Translations under genes and position numbers: made by a program | Assembly: GCF_001420995.1 (NCBI RefSeq) | Contig: NZ_CP012185.1 | Location: 620,001 to 684,000, forward strand | Length of the DNA stretch: 64,000 nt | Source: Pseudonocardia sp. EC080619-01 | GTDB lineage: Bacteria; Actinomycetota; Actinomycetes; Mycobacteriales; Pseudonocardiaceae | Direction: 5' to 3' | In this document: positions 16,343-26,212 of the stretch, in pieces | Layout of the letters: each line of letters starts with the position of its first letter | Position numbering within the stretch: the stretch's first letter is position 1 | The notes under the pieces: generated by a model | The model's input: the letters and a program-made list of their open reading frames with translations, nothing else | Told to the model about the DNA's origin: nothing | The model's database searches: none

Positions 16343-17115
16343 CCCCATCCCTGCTGAGCCGGATCGGTTCACAGGCCGAGTTCGCGGTGCGTATGGAGTG
16401 GGGCACGAGCGGCGCCGCCGTCGTGACCGAGGAGTGCGAGTTCGCGGTGGTCGTCGATGTCCTGAGCTTCACCACGACGCTGTCGGTCGCGTGTGATCTC
16501 GGTATCGCCGTCGTACCCTGTCCGTGGCGCGACGAACGGGCCGCAGACCTCGCCCGCCGCCATGACGCGACACTCGCCGCGGGCCGTTCCCAGGCCCGCT
16601 CAGGGCAGGTCAGTCTCTCACCGTCCACGCTGTCGACCGCCGGACCGATTCAACGGCTGGTCTTGCCGTCCCCGAACGGCTCCACCATCAGCGCGCAACT
16701 GGCAGCTCACGGCCCACAGGTCGTCGCCGCTGGCCTGCGCAACCGGCACGCCGTCGCGGCCTGGCTTACCCAGCAACCCCACACGGAGGGCCAGCAGCCA
16801 CGGTTGGCGATCATCGCAGCCGGTGAACGCTGGCCAGATGGCAGCCTGCGCCCGGGCATCGAGGACCTCTGGGGTGCCGGCGCTGTGATCCGGGCCTTGA
16901 CCGAGCTCGGCTGGCGCGGGCTCTCCCCCGAGGCCGATGTCGCCGCAGCCGCCTTCGATGCGGTCGCCGACCTCGGCATCGCCCCCTCGCTGCACCGCAG
17001 CGCCAGTGGCCGAGAACTCGCTGCCATCGGATTCAGCCACGACGTCGACGCCGCCGCCGAGCTGGATCACAGCCGCTCGGTCCCTATCCTGCGCGACGGC
17101 ATCTACACCGGATAG
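16339..17115 (+). CDS. 2-phosphosulfolactate phosphatase (ComB) family protein
   Basis: This 258-residue protein matches the ComB family: VVVDVLSFTTTLSVA near residue 37, LPSPNGSTISAQL near 111, and AAGERWPDGSLRPGIEDLWGAG near 162. ComB is a magnesium-dependent phosphatase that removes phosphate from 2-phosphosulfolactate in coenzyme M synthesis. In actinomycetes, which lack that pathway, the role is unknown and the substrate is probably another phosphorylated acid. It overlaps the upstream phosphotransferase gene by 4 bases, giving a kinase-phosphatase pair that may act on one compound. Confidence 0.85.
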   Translation: MTPSLLSRIGSQAEFAVRMEWGTSGAAVVTEECEFAVVVDVLSFTTTLSVACDLGIAVVPCPWRDERAADLARRHDATLAAGRSQARSGQVSLSPSTLSTAGPIQRLVLPSPNGSTISAQLAAHGPQVVAAGLRNRHAVAAWLTQQPHTEGQQPRLAIIAAGERWPDGSLRPGIEDLWGAGAVIRALTELGWRGLSPEADVAAAAFDAVADLGIAPSLHRSASGRELAAIGFSHDVDAAAELDHSRSVPILRDGIYTG

Positions 17116-17164
17116 CAAGCCGACTCCTCGCCCCCGCGCACCACTGCGGACTGGATCAGATCAG

Positions 17165-17240
17165 CCCGGTGTCTACCGCAGCCCTCGAATATCGCACGTG
17201 CGCCAGTCAATCGGTGGAGTCGAACTGTCGATCCCGCAGG
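17165..17240 (+). pseudogene. Short relic of a recombinase-like gene
   Basis: The frame here reads TAALEYRTCASQSVE, which matches the N-terminal TAGPEYRTCTSHEPE of the recombinase-like protein at 20226-21245. The match is about 40-75 bases and then decays. It looks like the 5' scrap of a second copy, about 3 kb upstream of the intact one. Confidence 0.5.
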
Positions 17241-17295
17241 TCACGATGGCTATCGCCCAGATGAGAGCAGGAGGCGCGGCCGTCGCGGCCGCAGC

Positions 17296-17318
17296 CTGAC
17301 GCATCGATGATGCGTCAG
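17296..17318. terminator. Bidirectional hairpin terminator
   Basis: Perfect 10-base arms CTGACGCATC and GATGCGTCAG surround GAT. The hairpin lies between the convergent ComB-like gene and TetR gene and probably ends both transcripts. Confidence 0.75.
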
Positions 17319-17347
17319 GTGCAGCACCGGATGCGGCTGAGTCAACT

Positions 17348-17962
17348 TCAGCGCTGGGCGGCCGGTGCCAGGAGGGCCATGACCTCGGAGGTGACCTCGT
17401 CGGAGGTTCCCAGCGCGGGGCGTGGGCCATGCAGCCGGTCCATGACCGCGTGGTGGAAACACCTTCCTTGCACCAGCGCTGCTGCGGCGGCGGGATCGAG
17501 ATCGGCACGCACCACTCCGGCATCGGCATAGCCACGCAGCGCGACGGCCAGCGCTCGGGTGAACTCCTCGGGCCCCCCGGGGGCGCGGGCCAGCATGTCG
17601 CGGAACCGCTCGTGCAACGTCTCGTCGGCTAGGACTGTCACCGCGACGGCCGCCATCCGCTTCTCGTGTTCGTAGACCTGCCCGATCATCACCGCCAGCG
17701 CATCGCGCACGACCTCGTGCCCGGCGTCGGGCGCGCCGCCGAAGCTCATGCTGCGCGGGACACTGTCGAGAATCACCGCAAGGATCAGCTCCTCACGGCC
17801 GGCGAAGTGCCGATACAACGCGCCCGCCGACAGTCCGGCCTCCTTCGCCACCGCGTCGACCCGGACACGGGCGACCCCACGCTCGTCCATGAGCTTGCGC
17901 GTGGCCGCAAGAACACGGCTACGCGTGTCCGGCTTGCCACTGCTACCGTCGTGAGTAAACAT
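17348..17962 (-). CDS. TetR-family regulator
   Basis: This 204-residue TetR/AcrR-type repressor starts at ATG 17962. The N-terminal helix-turn-helix (residues about 12-58) reads SRVLAATRKLMDERGVARVRV and ends in LSAGALYRHFAGREELI. The C-terminal ligand domain shows VYEHEKRMAAVAVTVLAD and VALRGYADAGVVRADLDPAAAAALVQG. It is divergent from a small membrane protein gene at 18029, and the short space between them holds a partial palindrome (GAGTAAAC/ATTCACTC). The likely regulon is itself plus that membrane protein. Confidence 0.88.
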   Translation of the reverse strand: MFTHDGSSGKPDTRSRVLAATRKLMDERGVARVRVDAVAKEAGLSAGALYRHFAGREELILAVILDSVPRSMSFGGAPDAGHEVVRDALAVMIGQVYEHEKRMAAVAVTVLADETLHERFRDMLARAPGGPEEFTRALAVALRGYADAGVVRADLDPAAAAALVQGRCFHHAVMDRLHGPRPALGTSDEVTSEVMALLAPAAQR

Positions 17963-17967
17963 TCACT
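17952..17967. promoter_or_regulatory. Candidate TetR operator at the divergent promoter
   Basis: The half-sites GAGTAAAC and ATTCACTC pair at 6 of 8 positions and cover the TetR start region. Position in a 66-base divergent interval suggests an autoregulatory site. The symmetry is imperfect. Confidence 0.4.
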
Positions 17968-18028
17968 CGCGCTCGTTCGCTGCTGGATCTTCCACACCGA
18001 CGAGTATCCCTGGAGAGGACCGGCGGCC

Positions 18029-18622
18029 GTGACCGACGAGCCCACCACGACACGGGAACCCACTCCACCTGCCACTCGGACAGCCAACCCACCAGCAACA
18101 ACTCCGCGCCGCACTGCCTCAGCGCGGACTCGGCGCGGTCGGCGGAAACTGTCACCACGCAGCCGCAAGACCCTGCTCGTGGCCCACGTCGTGGTCTCGG
18201 TCGGCTGGCTCGGTGCGGCCACAGCCATGATGACCCTCGCGCTACGCGGACTCGTCTCGACTGATCCGATCGTCCGGGTCAGCGCCTACGAGACCATGCA
18301 CTACTTCGACCTCCCGGTGAACGCACCACTCTCGATCAGCATGCTGATCACCGGCATCCTCTGCTCAGTCCTCACACCGTGGGGCCTGATCAGACACTGG
18401 TGGGTCCTGGCCAAGCTCGTCCTCAGCGCCGGGCTGCTGCTGGCCATCCCGTTCCTGTCAGCCCACCGCCTGCGCGAGCTCACCGAGACCATCCCGGCCG
18501 CCACCGAACCCGCCGGCACCGCCGCAGAGGTCCTAGCCATCTCGATCACCGGAGTCACCGTCCTGACCGCGGTCACCGTCCTCTCGGTCTTCAAGCCTTG
18601 GGGACGCACACGCTGGTACTGA
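18029..18622 (+). CDS. Four-helix membrane protein, DUF2269-like
   Basis: This 197-residue protein starts at GTG 18029. It has a disordered Thr/Pro/Arg-rich N-terminus (1-50) and then four membrane helices: LLVAHVVVSVGWLGAATAMM, the segment around APLSISMLITGILCSVL, WVLAKLVLSAGLLLAIPFL, and a final AISITGVTVLTAVTVLSVF. The conserved patterns (HVVVSVGWLG; WGLIRHWWVLAKL) resemble small DUF2269-type integral membrane proteins. Function is unknown. Divergence from the TetR gene suggests the repressor controls it, perhaps as a membrane-stress or drug-responsive pair. Confidence 0.75.
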   Translation: MTDEPTTTREPTPPATRTANPPATTPRRTASARTRRGRRKLSPRSRKTLLVAHVVVSVGWLGAATAMMTLALRGLVSTDPIVRVSAYETMHYFDLPVNAPLSISMLITGILCSVLTPWGLIRHWWVLAKLVLSAGLLLAIPFLSAHRLRELTETIPAATEPAGTAAEVLAISITGVTVLTAVTVLSVFKPWGRTRWY

Positions 18623-18806
18623 CCTCAGGCGGCACCAGCAAGGGCGCGGCGCAGCGCTGCGGGACTGATCCATTGTCACGCCGGATGCGGGCAGGGAGGA
18701 CATCGAGCACCGGGACGAGGCGGTGCAGCTCCTCTTCGTGTCGGAGCAAGATCCGGCGGCGCGCCGGGGTGAGGTCGCTGTCGGTGTCCTGTGGCACGTT
18801 CGTCTC

Positions 18807-19250
18807 ATGCCCACCTACACCCTTGCCGACGTCGAGCGCGCGGTACGGCAGAGCTGGTGCGACGGGACACGTCCTCCGGAGTGTCAGGCTGACTGGGACG
18901 CGAGCAATCCCGCGCGCGACCAGTGTGGCGTGACCGCCTTGGTGGTCAATGATCTGCTCGGTGGAGACCTGGTCCTCGGCGAGGTGCACATTGACGGCGC
19001 CCACGTCGACTACCACTGGTGGAACCGCTTCGGTCTACTGGACGTCGATCTGACTCGCGAGCAGTTCGCTGCTCACGAGGTCGTCGTGGGCAGGGAGGTG
19101 CGTAAACGACCTCCCAACAACGAGCTGCGTCGATGCGTGGATGAGTACCTTCTGCTGCGGAAGCTCGTCCTGGCGAGGCTCGAGATCACCGACGAGCCCG
19201 GAGCGGAGTCAGAGGAGCCAGAGGCCTCTTCCCCGGTCGGGTCCGGGTAG
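18807..19250 (+). CDS. YunG-family protein
   Basis: This 147-residue protein starts at ATG 18807. It shows the pattern of the small YunG family: AVRQSWCDGT near the N-terminus, NPARDQCGVTALVVNDLLGGDL in the middle, and YHWWNRF...DVDLTREQF. The conserved cysteine-histidine-type residues (QCGVTA, HVDYHWWN) recall papain-like or transglutaminase-like folds, but no biochemical role is established. The C-terminal 20 residues are acidic and likely disordered. It is followed by a broken phosphotransferase gene. Confidence 0.75.
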   Translation: MPTYTLADVERAVRQSWCDGTRPPECQADWDASNPARDQCGVTALVVNDLLGGDLVLGEVHIDGAHVDYHWWNRFGLLDVDLTREQFAAHEVVVGREVRKRPPNNELRRCVDEYLLLRKLVLARLEITDEPGAESEEPEASSPVGSG

Positions 19251-19325
19251 CCGGACTACGGCGACGTGAACAGGGCGCATCTGCTGGTCTGGTCTCGGTT
19301 CGGCGGGCCCCGATACGGTCGCCAT

Positions 19326-20233
19326 GTGTCCCAGACCGAGCCGGAGATCACCGCCGCTCTGATCCGTGAGCTGCTGAAGGATCAGCACCCGGATCTGGCA
19401 GGCCTGCCGCTTCGTGAGGTGGAGGGCGGCTGGGGCAACCAGATGTGGCGCCTCGGCGAGGAGCTCGCGGTGCGGATCCAACGCATGGACACCACCCCCG
19501 ACCCGCAGCTCAAGGAACGACACTGGCTCCCCCGGCTCGCCCCGCACCTGCCCCTGGCGATACCCGTCCCGGTCCGCACCGGCACACCCTGCAAGCGCTT
19601 CGGCAAGCTCTGGACCGTCATGACCTGGGTACCAGGCCTTCCACTGGACCAGGGAGTGCTCGCCCGGCCCGAGCACGCCGCTGACACTCTGGCCGCGTTC
19701 CTTAGGGCCTTACACGTCCCAGCACCGGCTGATGCACCCGGTGATGGCTGGGAATCGCCGCCCACCCCCACGACAGCACCGGAGGCTTCGAGCACTTCCT
19801 GGGCGCTATCGACGCGTCCGCGTTCGATATCGATACCACCGGGGCCCGTGCCGTCTGGGAGGACGCCGTCGCCGCGCCCGCGTGGGCCGGGCCGCGGGTG
19901 TGGGTCCACGGCGACCTGCACCCGGCCAACGTCGTCACCGCCGACGGGACACTCACCGGCGTGGTCGACTTCGGCGCCCTGTTCGCCGGCGACCCTGCGG
20001 TGGACCTCGCAGCCGCCTGGGTACTGCTCCCGGCAGGTGCGGCCGAGCGCTTCCTCTCCGCCTACGGCGAAATCGACGGGGCAACGGTGCGGCGTGCTCG
20101 CGGGCTGGCGGTGCTCAAGAGTCTGTTCCTGATGCTGATGGGCCAGAACGGCGACCGCGGCCTCCCCGGCGGCAAACCGGCATGGGGGCCCGCCGGACGG
20201 GCTGCGCTGGACCGAGTCCTGAGCCATGGATAA
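19326..20233 (+). pseudogene. Aminoglycoside phosphotransferase-like gene, frameshifted
   Basis: The first frame from GTG 19326 encodes the N-lobe of an APH-type kinase (VEGGWGNQMWRLGEELAVRIQ, LWTVMTWVPGLPL). After about 19750 the reading continues in a different frame, giving AAHPHDSTGGFEHFLGAI and then the catalytic loop VWVHGDLHPANVV and metal motif VVDFGALFAGDPAVDLA. A small insertion or deletion close to 19750 explains the break. The C-terminal half is otherwise well preserved, so inactivation seems recent or could be a sequencing error. It is related to the intact kinase at 15452. Confidence 0.8.
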
Positions 20234-21245
20234 CCCGACGAATACCGCAGGTCCCGAGTATCGCACCTGTACCAGCCATGAACCCGAGACGGCCGATGCC
20301 GGGCCCAGCTATGCGGGGAAGTGGGCACTGTTCTGCGACTACGCCACCGCCACCGGGCAGCCGACACTGCCGACCACGGTCGACACGCTGACTAACTTTC
20401 TCACCGCGCTCCCAGCCCGCCCGGCCACCATGGCCCGACGCCTGCGCGCGATTGTCACCGCCCACCACCACGCCGGTCACCTCCTGGAGCGGCCCGACAG
20501 CGGCCCGGCCGCACCCTCAGCACCGGTACTGCGGCGGCCGCGATGGACCGAGCCCGGCCCAATGATCGCCGCCTGCCCCACCCGCGGCTGGCCACACGGA
20601 CTGCACGGCCGCCGCGACGCCTTCCTGGTCGTGCTTACCGTCGCCCTCGCCCTGCCCTATTCCGCCGCGCGGGATTTGACCCCCGCCGCGGTCGTCGTCG
20701 ACACCACGACCGACCTGCCGATGGGCGGTGACGTCGACGAGGTCGTGACGATCGCGGGCCAGGCCGTGCCCACCGCTGCGGATCCCCGTGCGTGTCCGGC
20801 ATGTGCGGTCGTACGCTGGCTCGACATCCTCGGCACCCTCGACGGCCTCGGCCGTGGGTCCGCCCGCATGGACCTCGTCGCCGCTCACGCTCCGACCACC
20901 GACGCCCCGCACACTCATCAAACACGCGGCTCGCGCCGGTGGCGCGCCGCGGCAACCCTCCTTCCAGCCGTTGACCAGCACGGCTGGCTCGACGACTACC
21001 GCCCCATCACTGCCCGTACCATCCGCGCCCGCCTGGCCCGCGCCGCCGCCCGGAGCACTCACTACGTCGCCGAGGAGATGGCCCTGCCTAAACCAGCTGG
21101 CATCCTTTCCACCTCACCCGATGCCAAACCCCTACCCACCATCACCACGCCCGCGCTGGATCAAGTGCTCGCCGTGCTCGACAGCGTCTCGGACGACGCC
21201 GATGCTCTGAACGCCCGCATCCAGGCCTTGCTAGACGGACGCTGA
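20226..21245 (+). CDS. Recombinase-like protein (tyrosine-recombinase family, divergent)
   Basis: This 339-residue protein starts at ATG 20226, overlapping the broken kinase by 8 bases. The N-terminal part (YAGKWALFCDYATATGQP, TTVDTLTNFLTALPARPATMARRLRAIVTAHH) is the SAM-like core-binding domain of tyrosine recombinases. The C-terminal part has LHGRRDAFLVVLTVALALPYSAARDLTPAAV, the position of the first catalytic arginine, but clear H-x-x-R and Tyr motifs are not obvious. It may be a catalytically degenerate partner recombinase. A short relic of its 5' end lies at 17165. It borders the biosynthetic cluster and faces it convergently. Confidence 0.65.
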   Translation: MDNPTNTAGPEYRTCTSHEPETADAGPSYAGKWALFCDYATATGQPTLPTTVDTLTNFLTALPARPATMARRLRAIVTAHHHAGHLLERPDSGPAAPSAPVLRRPRWTEPGPMIAACPTRGWPHGLHGRRDAFLVVLTVALALPYSAARDLTPAAVVVDTTTDLPMGGDVDEVVTIAGQAVPTAADPRACPACAVVRWLDILGTLDGLGRGSARMDLVAAHAPTTDAPHTHQTRGSRRWRAAATLLPAVDQHGWLDDYRPITARTIRARLARAAARSTHYVAEEMALPKPAGILSTSPDAKPLPTITTPALDQVLAVLDSVSDDADALNARIQALLDGR

Positions 21246-21357
21246 CCACTGAGCTGGCGGGGGCTTCACCGATCGTCAACGCTCGGGCCAGGGGATCAAC
21301 TCAGAGCCAGTCGCAGGCGGCGGCCGTTCCGGGCTACCACGTCGCAGCCACTACCGA

Positions 21358-21969
21358 TCAGACCTGATACGGGCGTTTCCCGCGGGCGTCTCGTAGGGCG
21401 TTTCCCCACCACTCGAGCTGGTCAAGAAGCACCTTCGTGGCGGCCGTCGCATCGTTCTCGGCTTGCGAGTCATGCTTACCAGCCCCGCCGAAATCGTCCC
21501 ATGGACCATGGTCGAGCGCGCTCGTTCGGTGGAAGCTGACCGTGTCCCGCACGGTCGTGGCGTGCAGCTCCGGAAAGACCTGCCGCAGGTGCTCCGTGGC
21601 CCGCAGCCCTCCCGCCATACCTCCGTAGGAGATCAGACCGACCGGCTTGGCCGCCCATTCCAGGTGGTGCCAGTCGATAACGTTCTTGAGCGAAGCTGGA
21701 TAGCTGTGATTGTACTCCGGCGTTACGATGGCGAACGCCTCGGCGGCGGCCAATCGAGGGGTCAGCTCGGCTAGCGCCTCTTGGGTTGATGGCGTTGGAC
21801 TAGCAGTGAGGCGTATCGGGAGCTCATAGTCCGCGATATCGATCAGGTCCGGTTCAAAGCCGCCGTGGCTTCGTGCCCGGTCGGCGAACCAGTGCGCGAC
21901 CGTTGGGCCGATCCGGCCGTCGCGTACGCTGCCGATGAGCACGGCGAGCCGGAGGGGTATGTCCGTCAT
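21358..21969 (-). CDS. NADPH-dependent FMN reductase
   Basis: This 203-residue flavodoxin-fold protein contains LAVLIGSVRDGRIGPTVAHWF (phosphate-binding loop of FMN) near residue 8 and VTPEYNHSYPASLKNVIDW near 92. It would reduce FMN or quinones with NADPH in the cytosol. It is the last gene of the leftward block, 89 bases after glycosyltransferase 1, and is probably co-transcribed with it. In angucycline clusters such reductases either feed reduced flavin to oxygenases or keep quinones reduced. A second member of the family is at 46076. Confidence 0.88.
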   Translation of the reverse strand: MTDIPLRLAVLIGSVRDGRIGPTVAHWFADRARSHGGFEPDLIDIADYELPIRLTASPTPSTQEALAELTPRLAAAEAFAIVTPEYNHSYPASLKNVIDWHHLEWAAKPVGLISYGGMAGGLRATEHLRQVFPELHATTVRDTVSFHRTSALDHGPWDDFGGAGKHDSQAENDATAATKVLLDQLEWWGNALRDARGKRPYQV

Positions 21970-22058
21970 AGCCTCTGTACTCCTCTTTGCGCAGTTTCTG
22001 CATGCTGGCTGTCGGTTTGTTCTTCGTAAGCCGTTAGAGATTGAAGCCGACCAGAGGT

Positions 22059-23198
22059 CTAAGTCCGCGCAAGCCGCTCGATGTCCGCTACCACGCTGGA
22101 CGGAGGCGGCAGACTAGCCATCTCCGCTGCGAGCTCCCCTGCCCGCGTCTGGAACGATGGATTCGCCAGCACCTTCCGGCAAGCGTCGACCACATGGTTC
22201 GGGGTGTCCTCCCCAGGCGGGAGCATGATCCCGGCGCCGCGGTCGGCGACGCTGCGAGTAGTCCCGATCAGCACATATTGCTCGGCGAGCGTCACTTGCG
22301 GCACGCCAGCTCGCAGTGCCGTCATCAGACTCACGTTACCGACGGGCTTAACGATCACGTCACAGGTCGGCGCCACGATGTCCAGAGGTACCCACCCTGC
22401 AAACACCCCGCGACGCTCGTCGTGTAGCACCTCGGCCATCGACTCGCGTGTTGCGACGATGACTTCTGCGTCCATGTCAACGACGGCATTGATCATTCGG
22501 CGGAGGATTTCGCCGCGGTGTTCCGGGGATGCCATACTCCCAGCAGTTACCAGCACCCTGGGGCGGTTACTCGCGCGACGGTACATCCACGGATCCAGGG
22601 GACACTGGACGTTCGTGGGGGCCCAACGCATCGGCGTCCCTGGCGGCAGGTCTGGCGACAACAGGCTCGGGGGCGCGATCTCCACCCGCAGATCCGGATC
22701 CGGCACCTCGTTTAGACCCAACCGACCGAGCTCGGGCGCCAGCACCTGATCCCCACCAACCTCCTCCTCCCGCGCCGGATCGCCCGCGTCCCACGCCTGG
22801 CGCACGTACGGAACGCCTAGCTCCGCAGCCACCAGAGCCGCGGAGAAGGCCAACGGGCCGCCGACGGTCACGTCTGGCCGCCACGCCTGGACCAGATCAG
22901 CGAGACCGGCCAGTGTGGCCGCTGCGAACCGCCCAAACATAAAGCCGACGTGCTCGCGGTGCCCTGACGAGTCTTCCGGTGGGTTCCATGGAGAACCGTC
23001 TCGTTGTTGGTAAGCCGCTTCCTGCCAAGTCATGGGAGTCACGATCGTCACTGGAAGTCCGACCTTGCACGCCCAAGGGGCCGCGTCTGGACCTGCGGCG
23101 AGCAATACTTCGTGCCCCTTGTGTCGCGCAGCATGCAGTAGTGAAGCGAGAGAAAAGACCGTTGACGCGCTGACTCCCGCGAAGGCGAGAATCCTCAT
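22059..23198 (-). CDS. Glycosyltransferase 1 (GT-B, angucycline type)
   Basis: This 379-residue GT1-family enzyme starts at ATG 23198. It has the MRILAFAGVSASTVFSLASLLHAA start of secondary-metabolite sugar transferases such as the UrdGT2 group and an intact C-terminal Rossmann half (RVLVTAGSMASPEHRGEIL). At residues 284-290 it reads KPVGNVS where GT2 and nearly all relatives have the HHGG motif that holds the nucleotide-sugar diphosphate. The acceptor should be the angucyclinone and the donor a TDP-amino sugar, but the altered motif makes catalysis uncertain. It overlaps the NmrA-like reductase gene by 4 bases, downstream of one of the two unknown partner proteins. Confidence 0.88.
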   Translation of the reverse strand: MRILAFAGVSASTVFSLASLLHAARHKGHEVLLAAGPDAAPWACKVGLPVTIVTPMTWQEAAYQQRDGSPWNPPEDSSGHREHVGFMFGRFAAATLAGLADLVQAWRPDVTVGGPLAFSAALVAAELGVPYVRQAWDAGDPAREEEVGGDQVLAPELGRLGLNEVPDPDLRVEIAPPSLLSPDLPPGTPMRWAPTNVQCPLDPWMYRRASNRPRVLVTAGSMASPEHRGEILRRMINAVVDMDAEVIVATRESMAEVLHDERRGVFAGWVPLDIVAPTCDVIVKPVGNVSLMTALRAGVPQVTLAEQYVLIGTTRSVADRGAGIMLPPGEDTPNHVVDACRKVLANPSFQTRAGELAAEMASLPPPSSVVADIERLART

Positions 23199-24050
23199 CG
23201 CTGCTCCCACTCGGGGTCGACAAATTCCTCCACATGCTCGGCTGCCCATTGCTTGAACGTCCGTGGTGGACGACCAAGCAGCCGCTCGACTGTCGTCAGG
23301 ATTGGCATCTGCGCGTCGACCGAGTTCTCCATATATCGCATCACACTCTCTACGAGGTCGTGCGGCACATACTCCCCGAACTGAGCACGACCTTGTGCAG
23401 GATCGAGCTCCTCGAATTGGATCTCCTTCCCAAGGGCTTCGGACAGCACGCGGACCTGATCTCGACTTGTCATAGCCTGCGGTCCGGTAATCGAGTATGC
23501 ACATCCGGCGTGTTCGCTGGACCGCAGGGACAAGACGGCCACAGCTGCAATGTCAGCCTCGTGAATCGGCACACGAACGGCACGGGCGTAAGGAGCCCGC
23601 GCGATGCCCTCGGCTCGGATCGACTTGCCCCACCGGCGTAGCGCGGTCCCGGCAAACTCGCTGGGCCGCACGTGCGTCCAGGTGAGTCCGGAGCGTTCGG
23701 CCTCAACCTCGACTCGTCGGTGGTAGTCACCGACGTAGTCGCCTCCGCGGCGATCGAGGACGGTGAGCGAGGACAGGACCACCACTCGGCGCACCCCGGC
23801 CTTCCGGGCGATTCGAAGGACGTCTCCGGTTCCTCTATCGGCGGGGAACAGGAACATCCCGTCGATACCGGCGAAAGCCTCATTGAGGCTCTCGGGCTGG
23901 GTGAGGTCGCCCTCGGCTATCTCGACGCCGTCCGGCAGCGTTGTAACCCGCTGGTCACGCGTCAGTGCCCGGACTCCCACCCCTGCGGTCTGCAGCTGCG
24001 CCACGACATGCCGGCCCACACTACCGGTTGCTCCCGTCACCAGCACTCGC

Positions 24051-24058
<8 letters not shown>
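23195..24058 (-). CDS. NmrA-like NAD(P)-binding oxidoreductase
   Basis: This 287-residue atypical short-chain dehydrogenase starts at ATG 24058. It has the NADP-binding motif VLVTGATGSVGRHV at residues 4-17, RALTRD for the adenosine phosphate, and the NmrA/HSCARG-type pattern VVVLSSLTVLDRRGGDY, WTHVRPSEFAGTALRRW and AYSITGPQAMT. Its start overlaps the upstream unknown gene by 8 bases and its stop overlaps glycosyltransferase 1 by 4 bases. It is therefore a committed member of the tailoring operon and may reduce a ketone or double bond of the angucyclinone, or act on the sugar or a shunt quinone. Confidence 0.85.
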
Positions 24059-24962
<904 letters not shown>

Positions 24963-25127
24963 GCTGGCTCCTCTCGCGGGCGCTGTCCGTGTTCGGAGCG
25001 GGACCGGAGGGCTTGGTGCGGCGCACGTCCATCCGGCTGTACCCCTGAGGATGGCCGGATCGGAAGAAAGGGATCACCCTGGTCACGGTTAAATCCCGGT
25101 CATTTTCAGCTTTGGTCTACCGGCCGA

Positions 25128-26129
25128 TCAGCGTAGAGCAGCCTCCCCACCCGCTACGCAGAAGTCGACGGTGCGGCGCAGACCCTCGTCAAGCGTGACC
25201 ATAGGCCGCCAGCCGGTCGCCGCGCGGAACGCGGAGGCGTCGATCGTGATGCTCCGGAAGTCACTGGCTTCCGCGTAGTCCGGCGGCGGCACCGCTACCA
25301 CTTCAACCGGGGGCGAGCCCGTGCGCTGGGCCACCAGCGTGGCCACCGTGCGAAACACTGAACCGAGGGGCACGCTATGCCCAGTTCCTAGGACGAACCG
25401 CCGTCCGGACAGCACCGGAACCTGCTCGGCCGCCGCCACAAGAGCTGCCGCTGCGTCCTCGACGTATGTCAGGTCCCGGCGGACAGTACCGTCATGCCAC
25501 ATAGTCAACGGTTCTCCCGCCACCGCCCGTCGCACCATGGTCGATACGACCCCTTTGTCAAGCGCGGAGGATGCCGGGCCGTACCCGTACATCGTCGGAA
25601 GACGCAGAGAGGTACCGCGGAGCAGGCCATCGGTGACGGCGCTAAGGAGCGTTCGCTCGGCTGCCAGCTTCTGCCGGCCGTACTCGTCGCATGGGCAGTC
25701 GTCCTCACTTCCGTCCACGACGTCGCCATCGTGAGCACCGATCTGCGACATCGCGCCAGCGAAGACAACGTTTAGTGGTTCAGCCACCTGGCGTGAGCCC
25801 GCAGCCGAAACAAGGTCTCGGATCAGACCGACATTGACGCGCTCGGCAAGAGCGTCGTCATCGCCGATACGCCATGTCGACGAACCCGAGATGTGGGCCA
25901 CTGTGTGAATAACGGCGTCGGCGCCTTCCAACACCTCTGCCATCGCGCCCTGTTCGGCGAGATCCGCGGGGAACACCTCGACGTCCGCGACGGCACCCAA
26001 CGGTATTACCGCTGGACGGCGAGACACCGCGCGCACGCGAATTGCCCGCTCAGCGAGCAGACGCAGCACAGCCGATCCCACGAATCCGGTCGCTCCAAGC
26101 ACCACTACCCGTCTGTCAGGGGAACGCAT
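25128..26129 (-). CDS. NDP-hexose 4-ketoreductase
   Basis: This 333-residue extended SDR starts at ATG 26129, with GGAGG a few bases upstream. The NADP site is VVVLGATGFVGSAVLRLL. The catalytic Ser region is VVFAGAMSQIG and the Tyr-Lys pair lies in DEYGRQKLAAE (YxxxK). GTSLRLPTMYGYGP and RRDLTYVEDAAAALV are typical sugar-epimerase family blocks. It most resembles 4-ketoreductases of deoxysugar pathways (EvaE, UrdR, DnmV type) that set the C-4 hydroxyl as the last step before transfer. With the aminotransferase and 3,5-epimerase upstream it forms a leftward sugar operon. C-4 stereochemistry cannot be read from the sequence. Confidence 0.88.
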   Translation of the reverse strand: MRSPDRRVVVLGATGFVGSAVLRLLAERAIRVRAVSRRPAVIPLGAVADVEVFPADLAEQGAMAEVLEGADAVIHTVAHISGSSTWRIGDDDALAERVNVGLIRDLVSAAGSRQVAEPLNVVFAGAMSQIGAHDGDVVDGSEDDCPCDEYGRQKLAAERTLLSAVTDGLLRGTSLRLPTMYGYGPASSALDKGVVSTMVRRAVAGEPLTMWHDGTVRRDLTYVEDAAAALVAAAEQVPVLSGRRFVLGTGHSVPLGSVFRTVATLVAQRTGSPPVEVVAVPPPDYAEASDFRSITIDASAFRAATGWRPMVTLDEGLRRTVDFCVAGGEAALR

Positions 26130-26212
26130 GGTCCTCCGGTCGGAACCCATATCCGCTCCTAACAATCAGCAGTCGCACGGCGGTCGACACCGCGGCCCCT
26201 GACGATGGTCCA

